16,159 bases of DNA from contig JBGSMB010000026.1 in the NCBI GenBank assembly GCA_041740375.1, forward strand, positions 1 to 16,159, read 5' to 3'. The notes under the pieces are model-generated. The model did no database searches. It saw only the letters and a list, made by a program, of their open reading frames with translations, and was not told the origin of the DNA. Origin of the DNA: JBGSMB01 sp041740375 (GTDB lineage Bacteria > Patescibacteriota > Saccharimonadia > Saccharimonadales > JAGQMS01). Positions 1 through 6,030 of the stretch are shown one piece after another; the stretch's first letter is position 1, and each line of letters starts with the position of its first letter. The position numbers and the translations under genes are program-made.

Positions 1-911
1 GCTACGTTATGAGACGTTTGCTAAGAAGGGCAATCCGATATGCATTCGAGCTTGGCATAGAAAACAACTTTATTGAAGATATCGTGAGCGAAATCATAAT
101 TCTATACGAACCAGACTTTCCGGAGATAACATCTCAAAAGAATCAGATTATTTCGGTACTTTCGAAAGAAGAGAAAATTTTTCGTCAAACTTTAAAGAAG
201 GGCGATAAAATTTTAAGCAAACTCATACAGGCTAGCGACGCATCTCTTCAAAATATCGGTCAGGTTGTATTTTTGATGCACGATACTTATGGCTACCCAA
301 AGGAGCTAACCGTAGAGGTGCTTGAGAGTAACGGAGTATCTGTAGATGGCTGGAGTGTAAGTTTTGACGAACTTATGAATGAGCAGCGTGAGCGAAGTCA
401 AACTGCGAGCAAGGGAACATTCAAGGGTGGCCTTGGGGGTCAAACCCTACAGCATAAAAAATACCATACAGCCACTCATCTTATGTACCAAGCACTTCGC
501 GATGTGCTTGGTGAGCATGTCATTCAAAGAGGCAGCAACATAACTGAAGAACGGCTTCGATTTGACTTTTCTCACCCTGAAAAAATGACACCAGAACAGA
601 TTGCCGAGATTGAAGAAATTGTAAATACCGAAATCGCTAAAGATCTAAAAATAAGTTTCGAGGAGTACCCCACTAAAGTTGCTATTGAGGAAAAAGGCGC
701 TCTTGGCCAGTTTGGCGATAGGTACGGAGAAACCGTAAAGGTGTACAAAATGATTGCCGATGGTGCAGAAAAGCCATTTAGTTTTGAGATATGCGGTGGG
801 CCGCACGTCGACCATACCATGCAATTAGCAGAAGGCGGAAAGCGATTTAAGATCTCCAAAGAAGAATCTAGCTCCGCGGGCATCAGGCGTATTAAAGCAA
901 TACTCGTCTAA
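1..911 (+). CDS. alaS: Alanine--tRNA ligase, 3' part (gene starts before the window)
   Basis: Charges tRNA-Ala with alanine and clears mischarged Ser/Gly-tRNA-Ala in the cytoplasm. The reading frame is open to the left edge and enters inside the catalytic domain at the family motif YVMRRLLRRAIRY, so the class II active site lies mostly outside. The Met codon at 9 is internal, not the start. The helical tRNA-binding part follows (about residues 20-135 counted from position 9), then the editing core with all four expected zinc ligands: HTATH (HxxxH) and CGGPH (CxxxH). Two parts usual in bacterial AlaRS are absent. The roughly 100-residue beta-barrel segment normally lying before HxxxH is replaced by a short Gly-rich stretch (FKGGLGGQ), and the protein stops right after the SSAGIRRIKAI motif, so the DHHA1/C-Ala oligomerisation domain is missing. 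Short AlaRS forms of this kind are, as I recall, common in CPR bacteria. No terminator is evident directly after the stop. Confidence 0.96.
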   Translation, partial: YVMRRLLRRAIRYAFELGIENNFIEDIVSEIIILYEPDFPEITSQKNQIISVLSKEEKIFRQTLKKGDKILSKLIQASDASLQNIGQVVFLMHDTYGYPKELTVEVLESNGVSVDGWSVSFDELMNEQRERSQTASKGTFKGGLGGQTLQHKKYHTATHLMYQALRDVLGEHVIQRGSNITEERLRFDFSHPEKMTPEQIAEIEEIVNTEIAKDLKISFEEYPTKVAIEEKGALGQFGDRYGETVKVYKMIADGAEKPFSFEICGGPHVDHTMQLAEGGKRFKISKEESSSAGIRRIKAILV

Positions 912-1129
912 AAACCGTCTCCTTCATTTAAATAAGAATACATCTTGAGCGTACACATAAAACTGCACGTGCCAAAATATGTATTAAGATGTAATTATAT
1001 GGATTATATAATTGAAGCAAACCTCATAGGCTACATATATTAGCGCGTGCTAATTTATGTAGATAAAAGCGATTATGTGGTGTTGAAGAGGTAGAGCATC
1101 GGAGGTTCGATTGAGCGTTAAATGAAAAT
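912..1129. other. Gene-free stretch with two inverted repeats
   Basis: No plausible coding frame is seen between the alaS stop and the hairpin at 1130-1169. The stretch is AT-rich. It holds a perfect 8-bp inverted repeat (AATTATAT / ATATAATT, 5-nt loop) at 993-1013 and a longer one at 1031-1062. A fragment near 1085-1117 resembles tRNA D- and T-loop consensus but does not fold. Confidence 0.6.
1031..1062. repeat. 14-bp inverted repeat (operator-like or weak hairpin)
   Basis: The arms CTACATATATTAGC (1031-1044) and GCTAATTTATGTAG (1049-1062) are reverse complements with one mismatch, around a GCGT loop. The stem is AT-rich and no T-run follows on either strand, so a classic intrinsic terminator for alaS is unlikely. 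A dimeric-protein binding site is an alternative. Confidence 0.5.
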
Positions 1130-1169
1130 GCCCCGCATCATGTCCGATTTCTCGAAATGATGCGGGGGC
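1121..1169 (-). terminator. Intrinsic terminator of the minus-strand Clp_N gene pair
   Basis: On the minus strand a 12-bp GC-rich stem (GCCCCGCATCAT at 1130-1141 against 1157-1169, with one bulged G) is followed by ATTTTCATT. It lies 18 bases past the TGA stop at 1187. The loop contains CGAGAAATCG, a small GAAA-capped sub-hairpin that also forms the tip of the hairpin at 1784-1805. Confidence 0.75.
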
Positions 1170-1186
1170 TTTCGTACCCAATTTGC

Positions 1187-1684
1187 TCACGCTCCGGAAA
1201 ATGATTTTTCCTTTGCAGGTGGTTCGCGGTCACCTACTTGGACGTAGAGCATTGTGCTTGTCGCGAGTGCATCGATGCTGCAGCCGCAAAGTTCCACGAT
1301 TCGCCTTCCATCGCACGGCTCCAAAAGGAGAGCCAGCAACAAGGTATCGGTACCGACATACTGCAGACCGAGCCGTGTTGTCAGCGCAAAGGCACGATAG
1401 TACAACATGTTCAGTTCTTCGGTGAATTCCAGTGGTGAACCCGGCGGTGTACTGCCTTCTCCAATGTAGCGGAGAATCTGTTCATCAATTTCAGATTGGG
1501 CAGGGCAAGCCTTCAGCACCAGTGAAGAAATCGCTTTGTTTCCTGTAGCTTTCAGGCCACGCAGGAGATGTTCTGTGCCAATATGTCCATGATGAAAGTG
1601 CCACGCGTGGTGCACGATCATCTCTTCGAGCAGGTTAAGTACTGCTTCACTGTGGAGCGAGCGGGGATGGTTATGGGTTATCAA
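1187..1684 (-). CDS. Stand-alone Clp_N (ClpC N-terminal-like) domain protein, divergent copy
   Basis: A protein of about 165 residues made almost entirely of two degenerate Clp_N repeats. The first contains HIGTEHLLRGL. The second contains LEFTEELNMLYYRAFALTTR followed by YVGTDTLLLALL. In ClpA/ClpC this domain binds substrates and adaptors (for example McsB, MecA or ClpS). No AAA+ motor is present, so this would be an adaptor, decoy or sensor rather than an unfoldase (inference). The frame is open up to a TTG at 1783, but that codon sits inside the hairpin after the upstream gene. I prefer TTG at 1682-1684, preceded four bases earlier by GGAGG, with a weak promoter just upstream; this start is uncertain. 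It is tandem to a better-conserved copy at 1852-2469. GC content appears higher than in alaS, which could hint at transfer. Confidence 0.78.
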   Translation of the reverse strand: MITHNHPRSLHSEAVLNLLEEMIVHHAWHFHHGHIGTEHLLRGLKATGNKAISSLVLKACPAQSEIDEQILRYIGEGSTPPGSPLEFTEELNMLYYRAFALTTRLGLQYVGTDTLLLALLLEPCDGRRIVELCGCSIDALATSTMLYVQVGDREPPAKEKSFSGA

Positions 1685-1736
1685 GGTTCCTCCAGGGCGG
1701 AAAGATGGGTACGAAGCCGAACTAAGTCGGGAAACT

Positions 1737-1765
1737 ATAATAAAATAAATATCAAAATAATGCAA
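1737..1765 (-). promoter_or_regulatory. Possible promoter for the divergent Clp_N gene
   Basis: On the minus strand TTGCAT (1760-1765) is separated by 17 bases from TATTAT (1737-1742) in an AT-rich patch. The -35 match is poor. Transcription would start near 1730, downstream of the TTG at 1783, which supports the internal start at 1684. Confidence 0.4.
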
Positions 1766-1768
1766 TAA

Positions 1769-1831
1769 CTTGTGAATGGACAAGCCCGCCGATTTCTCGG
1801 CGGGCTGTAGGTGTTCTTGTCCATGGACAAC
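1769..1831. repeat. Nested hairpin and palindromic motifs between the two Clp_N genes
   Basis: A 9-bp stem GCCCGCCGA / TCGGCGGGC (1784-1792, 1797-1805) has a GAAA tetraloop when read on the minus strand. It is flanked by ATGGACAAG (1776-1784) and its reverse complement CTTGTCCAT (1816-1824), so a longer stem with a 10-base one-sided bulge can form. Two palindromic boxes overlap it: CTTGTGAATGGACAAG (1769-1784) and TTGTCCATGGACAA (1817-1830, perfect palindrome). The hairpin could end the upstream gene's transcript, but no clear U-run follows. Confidence 0.6.
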
Positions 1832-1851
1832 ATCTGGGAAGATGTCGGAGT

Positions 1852-2469
1852 TTAGGCGTTTCTGAGCGCCATTTCGATGTGCCTCACTTCGAGAGGACTC
1901 GACTGTTGTCGAGCCATCTCAACCGCTCGTCTCAGCACGTTGTAGGTCTGCACAGTAGAGGGGTAAGTGGCAAGGTCGTTGAAAAAGCGAACAGGAATTT
2001 CGGTGACTTCTGCCTCTTGTTTCGGCAATTGCACACTGTTGATGAGCTCAATTTGACGAGACTTCAGCGTCTGTGGATCAACACCCATCTTGACGAGGCT
2101 TTGGCAAGCAAAGCCGCTCCCTTCTCGAATGATCCCGAGAAGAATGTGCTCAGGGTGTATCCCGTTGTTGCCAGGAGCGGCCGCTTCACGAAGTGAAAGC
2201 TCTAACACCTTTTTGGCCCTAGGGGTGAAGGGAATGTGACCAACGGACTTTTCTCTCGCCCCCAGACCAATCATCTCCTCGACGGTTTTGCGACCCCTTT
2301 CGAGCGTCACACCAAGTGATTCAAGTGCCTGAAAGGCAAGGCTCTCCCCCTCCCAAAGTAAAGCCAGCAACAAGTGCTCGGTACCGATGTAGTCATGGTG
2401 CATACGCCTGGCTTCTTCTTGCGAAAGCACCACAATGCGTCGTGCACGATCCGTAAATCTTTCAAACAT
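1852..2469 (-). CDS. Stand-alone ClpC N-terminal (Clp_N) domain protein
   Basis: A 205-residue protein starting with the hallmark of ClpC N-domains, MFERFTDRARRIVVLSQEEA, then IGTEHLLLALL. Repeat I covers about residues 1-65 and repeat II about 78-145 (FTPRAKKVLELSLREA, HPEHILLGII). No Walker motifs or AAA+ module follow. After a linker, the last 35 residues (VLRRAVEMARQQ then VRHIEMALRNA) look like a third, half-size Clp_N unit. The ATG at 2469 matches the family N-terminus; a TTG at 2478 is the alternative. A small GCGGG-TTG-CCCGC hairpin lies between the AAAGG ribosome-binding candidate and the ATG. The promoter at 2538-2566 is near consensus. The role is unproven: family knowledge suggests it may bind Clp substrates or adaptors. 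It could be a remnant of a full clpC, but the intact frame, own promoter and following hairpin argue for a functional small gene. Confidence 0.9.
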   Translation of the reverse strand: MFERFTDRARRIVVLSQEEARRMHHDYIGTEHLLLALLWEGESLAFQALESLGVTLERGRKTVEEMIGLGAREKSVGHIPFTPRAKKVLELSLREAAAPGNNGIHPEHILLGIIREGSGFACQSLVKMGVDPQTLKSRQIELINSVQLPKQEAEVTEIPVRFFNDLATYPSTVQTYNVLRRAVEMARQQSSPLEVRHIEMALRNA

Positions 2470-2490
2470 AGCGGGCAACCCGCCTTTCTA

Positions 2491-2505
2491 CTCGTAATGG
2501 ACAAG
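2491..2505 (-). promoter_or_regulatory. Operator-like motif in the leader of the conserved Clp_N gene
   Basis: On the minus strand CTTGTCCATTACGAG lies between the predicted transcription start and the ATG. It shares CTTGTCCATT with the box at 1769-1784 upstream of the second Clp_N gene. A further TTGTCC occurs 14 bases upstream. The placement fits a repressor site or an RNA element; no regulator is encoded nearby. Confidence 0.4.
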
Positions 2506-2537
2506 AACTTCCGGACAAAAACGCACGGAATATAATT

Positions 2538-2566
2538 ATTATAAAACATAAAACTGTTTATTTCAA
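2538..2566 (-). promoter_or_regulatory. Sigma-70-type promoter for the Clp_N gene
   Basis: On the minus strand TTGAAA (2561-2566), a 17-base spacer, then a perfect TATAAT (2538-2543). The start would be near 2531, giving a leader of about 60 bases to the ATG at 2469. Confidence 0.8.
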
Positions 2567-2618
2567 ATATAAGAGGTACATGTTTCTAATTGACGAGGGC
2601 CTATGCCGACTCTACTTG

Positions 2619-2627
2619 TGGTAAAAT
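2619..2627 (+). promoter_or_regulatory. Extended -10 promoter, likely giving a leaderless mRNA
   Basis: TGG followed by TAAAAT lies 7 bases before the ATG at 2635. No good -35 is seen 17 bases upstream and no Shine-Dalgarno precedes the ATG. The same nine-base TGGTAAAAT box stands before uvrA. Transcription would begin at or next to the start codon. Confidence 0.6.
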
Positions 2628-2634
2628 AACGGAT

Positions 2635-3927
2635 ATGCTTAAGAAGTTTTCGGGTGCCGTCGATAAACTAAAATATCGGCGAGAAAAAAACAATGAACTC
2701 AACCAACCGCATCTGGTAGCTCTTGATATTGGTACTGAGTTCGTGAAGGTCTTAGTAGCGAGTATTCACGGAGATCAGCTCACGATTATCGGCTCTGGCC
2801 GAGCTCGTCAACATCTAGCTGACATGCAGGCCGGTGCAATTGCTGATATTCAAGCCGTCGTCGCAAACTGCGAAGCAGCCCTGTCTATTGCAGAGCGTGA
2901 TGCGGGTGTTACAACTAGAACATGTGTCATTGGGATTGCGGGTGAGTTAGTGCAGGGCACCACAACATCAATTAAAATTCATCGTAAGGATGCAAATAAA
3001 TCACTTGATCTTGCTGAACTCGACCAAATGATTCGGATCATTCAAGATCGGGCACTTGAAAAAGCAAAAACGCGCATCAGGGCAGACACTGGCGGTAAGA
3101 GCCCAGAAGTGAAGTTAGTAAATAGCGCGTTAGTATCCATGGAGATTGATGGCTATAAAGTAACAAACCCGGTTGGATTTCAAGGGAAAGAAATCGGTAT
3201 TCAACTCTACACAGCGTTTGCGCCTCAGGTTCACATCGGTGCACTTGAAAAATGTTCAACAGAACTTGAGATGGATTTACTGGCTGTAGCCGCAGAACCC
3301 TTTGGGGTTGCACGCTCCATTATCGGTAATGACCCAAATGCCTCTACTAGCGCCATTCTCATTGACGTTGGAGGAGGGACAACTGATATTGCGGTTGTAA
3401 ACGAAGGTGGAGTTGAGGGTACTAAAATGTTTAGTATTGGTGGCCGAGTTTTCACAAAAGCTATAGAGCGAGAACTAAATGTTGATTTTGTGACTGCAGA
3501 GGCATTGAAAATTGGCCTCGCGACTGGCAAAACACCTTCGAAGCAAATTCCTAAAGTTGAAGCTGCACTAAAGAAAACTCTTGGTGTTTGGTTGAGCGGC
3601 GTCGAGCTTGCACTTAGCGAATTTACCCATCTAGACCATCTTCCTCATCAAATCTTACTCTGTGGAGGAGGCGCAAGCCTTGATATGCTTGTGGACGCAC
3701 TGACTAGCCAAGATTGGTATACGGACCTTCCTTTTGCGCGACGACCGGTTGTGAAATATATTTTGCCAGAACAAGTTGCGGGGATTGTTGATAGTACCGA
3801 TTCGCTCCACGATCATACGTTTATAACAGCGATGGGACTCTTGCGTGTTGGGGCTGATACACTGGGAGTGTTCGATATTGATAATGGCTCTATACGTGAG
3901 CGCTTGAACAGAATGTTGAAAATATAA
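2635..3927 (+). CDS. FtsA/PilM-like actin-fold ATPase
   Basis: A 430-residue cytoplasmic actin-fold protein. The phosphate-1 motif LVALDIGTEFVKV is at about residues 28-39, the SHS2-type insert characteristic of FtsA and PilM at about 95-205, the phosphate-2 motif LIDVGGGTTDIAVV at about 242-255, and the adenosine-side motif LLCGGGASL near 341. It ends in the basic amphipathic stretch IRERLNRMLKI, like the membrane-targeting tail of FtsA, and a second amphipathic Lys-rich segment lies at the N-terminus. FtsA tethers FtsZ to the membrane; PilM binds the cytoplasmic tail of PilN in type IV pilus assembly. There is no ftsZ, pilN or pilO beside it, but the next gene (overlapping by one base, TAATG) encodes a protein with a cytoplasmic domain and one membrane span, which fits a PilM-PilN-like arrangement (inference). 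The start at ATG 2635 is chosen because the TTG at 2590 lies upstream of the likely promoter. Confidence 0.88.
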   Translation: MLKKFSGAVDKLKYRREKNNELNQPHLVALDIGTEFVKVLVASIHGDQLTIIGSGRARQHLADMQAGAIADIQAVVANCEAALSIAERDAGVTTRTCVIGIAGELVQGTTTSIKIHRKDANKSLDLAELDQMIRIIQDRALEKAKTRIRADTGGKSPEVKLVNSALVSMEIDGYKVTNPVGFQGKEIGIQLYTAFAPQVHIGALEKCSTELEMDLLAVAAEPFGVARSIIGNDPNASTSAILIDVGGGTTDIAVVNEGGVEGTKMFSIGGRVFTKAIERELNVDFVTAEALKIGLATGKTPSKQIPKVEAALKKTLGVWLSGVELALSEFTHLDHLPHQILLCGGGASLDMLVDALTSQDWYTDLPFARRPVVKYILPEQVAGIVDSTDSLHDHTFITAMGLLRVGADTLGVFDIDNGSIRERLNRMLKI

Positions 3928-5633
3928 TGGCTACTGCAAAAAAAGACACACTATACATTGACGTCGAAGATGACATTACGGCGATTATTGACAAGTTGCA
4001 ATCAGCGCAGACGAAAATTGTCGCTATGGTATTACCAAAGCGCGCGCAGATGTTGCATAGCAGTGTAAATATGCGACTTTTAAAGCGGGCCGCTGAGACA
4101 GAAGGCAAAAGATTAGTCTTGATAACCTCAGAGCCTACAATCTTAGCTTTGGCGGGTACAGTCGGAGCGTATACGGCAAAGTCACTTACCTCAAAGCCGG
4201 TAATCCCAAAAGATGCATCACTCAATGACTCCGAGAATACTATGACAATTTCTGAGGATGATCTAGCGGATGCTCCAATAGATTCTTCAAAACCGATTGG
4301 TGAGCTTGCGGGTGCTGCAGCCGTCGGTGCTGGTGTTGCTATGGCTGCTTCGAAGGCAGATGAACCAGAAACAATCGAGCTCGACAATGAAACGGCTCCA
4401 GAAGGTGAAGCTGCAAAGAAAAAGCCAAAGGAGCCTAAAAAAGACCGTAAATTAAAGGTTCCTGACTTTGACCGTTTTAGAAACAAATTATTTATTTTTG
4501 GCGCCCTAGGTGTTGCAGTTCTTGTTCTCGCCTTTTTCACACTCTTTGTATGGCCAAGGGCTACTATTACAATAACTACTGAAACAAATGAAGTTACGAC
4601 AAAGTTCGAGTTTACCGCCAACACTTCAGCAACTACGTTTGATGAAGCAAAAAAAATCTTACCTGCGGTTTCTAAAGAGCTAAAACAGACAACCACAGAA
4701 AAGATTACCCCAACCGGCTCAAAAGACTTAGGTAATCGAGCAAAAGGCTTTGTAACGCTGACGAACTGTAATAAAAATGATGAAACAATCATTATGCCTG
4801 CAGGCAGCAAACTGATTGTTGGCAGCTCGGTGTTTATTACAGACTCAAATGTATCTGTTCCAGCAAGCAACTTTACAGGCGGTGGTGTTTGCAAAGAAGA
4901 TGTTGACCGTGATGTAGATGTAACAGCGGAGCTTGGAGGTGATGTATATAACTTGAGCGCTCGTGGTGGCTACAGCGCGCCAGGCTTTCCCGACATCTCT
5001 GGATTTGGTAGCAATATGACGGGCGGCACGACTAACGTTGTGAAGGTGGTAAGTGCAGACGACGTCGAAGCTGCGAGGGCGAAAATGTCACTAAGAAATA
5101 CTGATGATGCAAAAAAGCAGCTAGAGACTCAGCTAAAGGCTGCTAGTTTATTTCCACTCAGTTCCACCCTTGTTGGAGTGGCAGGGGCGCCAGTAAGCTC
5201 TCCCGCAATTGGTGAGCAAGCTACGAGCGCAACAGTAACTATGGAGTTTGCCTATAGCATGCTAGGGGTTAATGAGGCTGACTTTAAGAAAATAGTTACT
5301 ACTGAGCAAAACAAAGAAATAGATACTTCCAAAGAAAAGATATATGACGACGGAATTTCAAAAGCAAAAATTAGCGTCATTTCTCGTGCAGCTCCCGGTG
5401 ATGTAAACATGAACTATAATGGCACGGCTATTGTGGGGCCTATCCTTGATGCTGATGCAATAGCACGTGATGTTGCCGGCAAACCAGGTGGAGAGACCAA
5501 GCAGATTATCGAAGCGCGACCGGGCATTTCATCTGTCGAAGTAAGGTACGACCCATTCTACGTATTTAATACCCCGAAGAAGGTGAACAGAATAACAATT
5601 AACTTTAATGTCGATGGCACTACCGTTCAATAA
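3927..5633 (+). CDS. Bitopic membrane protein with baseplate-J-like external domain
   Basis: A 568-residue protein. Residues 1-95 form a predicted alpha/beta cytoplasmic domain (LYIDVEDDITAIIDKL, KRLVLITSEPTILALAG). Then come an Ala/acidic linker (about 96-160), a Lys/Pro-rich segment (about 163-187), one membrane span (about 188-209), and an external domain of about 355 residues. The part around KGFVTLTNCN, the Gly turn, VFITDSNVSVPA and DVDVTAELGGDVYNLSA matches the pattern of baseplate J/gp47-like proteins, a family from contractile phage tails that also occurs in bacterial surface proteins; the assignment is by pattern only. The ATG overlaps the stop of the FtsA-like gene by one base, so translation is probably coupled. 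I infer that the cytoplasmic domain is the docking site for that ATPase. No phage tail genes lie around it, so prophage origin is unlikely. Confidence 0.8.
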   Translation: MATAKKDTLYIDVEDDITAIIDKLQSAQTKIVAMVLPKRAQMLHSSVNMRLLKRAAETEGKRLVLITSEPTILALAGTVGAYTAKSLTSKPVIPKDASLNDSENTMTISEDDLADAPIDSSKPIGELAGAAAVGAGVAMAASKADEPETIELDNETAPEGEAAKKKPKEPKKDRKLKVPDFDRFRNKLFIFGALGVAVLVLAFFTLFVWPRATITITTETNEVTTKFEFTANTSATTFDEAKKILPAVSKELKQTTTEKITPTGSKDLGNRAKGFVTLTNCNKNDETIIMPAGSKLIVGSSVFITDSNVSVPASNFTGGGVCKEDVDRDVDVTAELGGDVYNLSARGGYSAPGFPDISGFGSNMTGGTTNVVKVVSADDVEAARAKMSLRNTDDAKKQLETQLKAASLFPLSSTLVGVAGAPVSSPAIGEQATSATVTMEFAYSMLGVNEADFKKIVTTEQNKEIDTSKEKIYDDGISKAKISVISRAAPGDVNMNYNGTAIVGPILDADAIARDVAGKPGGETKQIIEARPGISSVEVRYDPFYVFNTPKKVNRITINFNVDGTTVQ

Positions 5634-6030
5634 TGTACTTGGACTGGACATCGGCGAAAAACGTGTCGGTGTAGCACGGATGAGCGCCGTTGCGAGACTA
5701 CCCGAGCCGCTAGGAACATACTCGGCTGATAATTTTCCAGAAGAACTTCCTGGGTTGTTGGACGAGCATAGTATTGACTATATAATTGTAGGACTGCCTC
5801 GGAATATGTTGGGAGACGAAACGGCACAGTCGAAAGCAGTCAGAGATTATGTAGAGAGGCAAATTTTGCCAGTAACAGGTAGCAGAGAAGTTGTATTTGC
5901 AGACGAAACTTTATCAACCGTAATGGCATCATCAAATACAAGCCAAGACAACATTACGCGTTTCGGAGTGGATAGTTACGCGGCAGTAGAAATTTTAGAA
6001 TCCTATTTAGTGGAGGTTAGTAAAGCGTGA
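5608..6030 (+). CDS. ruvX: RuvX/YqgF Holliday-junction resolvase-like nuclease
   Basis: A 140-residue RNase H-fold protein of the YqgF/RuvX family, implicated in Holliday-junction resolution and in maturation of pre-16S rRNA. The family signatures are all present: GLDIGEKRVGVA near the N-terminus (catalytic Asp), YIIVGLPRNMLG, FADETLST (acidic residue) and VDSYAAVEILESYL (last Asp). The start overlaps the preceding gene by 26 bases. ATG 5614 is an equally possible start, and neither has a clear Shine-Dalgarno, suggesting translational coupling. The TGA stop overlaps the GTG of mltG. The family-typical length shows that TGA is a stop in this genome. Confidence 0.93.
   Translation: MSMALPFNNVLGLDIGEKRVGVARMSAVARLPEPLGTYSADNFPEELPGLLDEHSIDYIIVGLPRNMLGDETAQSKAVRDYVERQILPVTGSREVVFADETLSTVMASSNTSQDNITRFGVDSYAAVEILESYLVEVSKA

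Noticed and set aside
1085..1117. tRNA-like words (GGTAGAGCA, GGTTCGATT) suggesting a tRNA or tRNA remnant
   Set aside because: The T-arm stem does not pair, there is no anticodon arm and no acceptor stem; probably chance similarity.
1784..1805. GC-rich hairpin as a clear intrinsic terminator for the conserved Clp_N gene
   Set aside because: The stem is strong, but the bases after it on the minus strand (TTGTCCATT) are not a proper U-run, so it is listed as a structured repeat instead.
1879..2196. Plus-strand frames within the Clp_N genes
   Set aside because: The minus-strand translation carries conserved Clp_N motifs; the plus-strand frames are compositional shadows.
3890..4894. 334-codon open frame on the minus strand
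   Set aside because: It is antisense to the FtsA-like end and the membrane protein, both with clear domain features; the translation is Ser/Val/Ala-rich without any motif.
3927..5633. Baseplate-J-like domain as evidence for a prophage or contractile injection system
   Set aside because: No tail tube, sheath, spike or other phage genes occur in the window and the protein has a membrane anchor.
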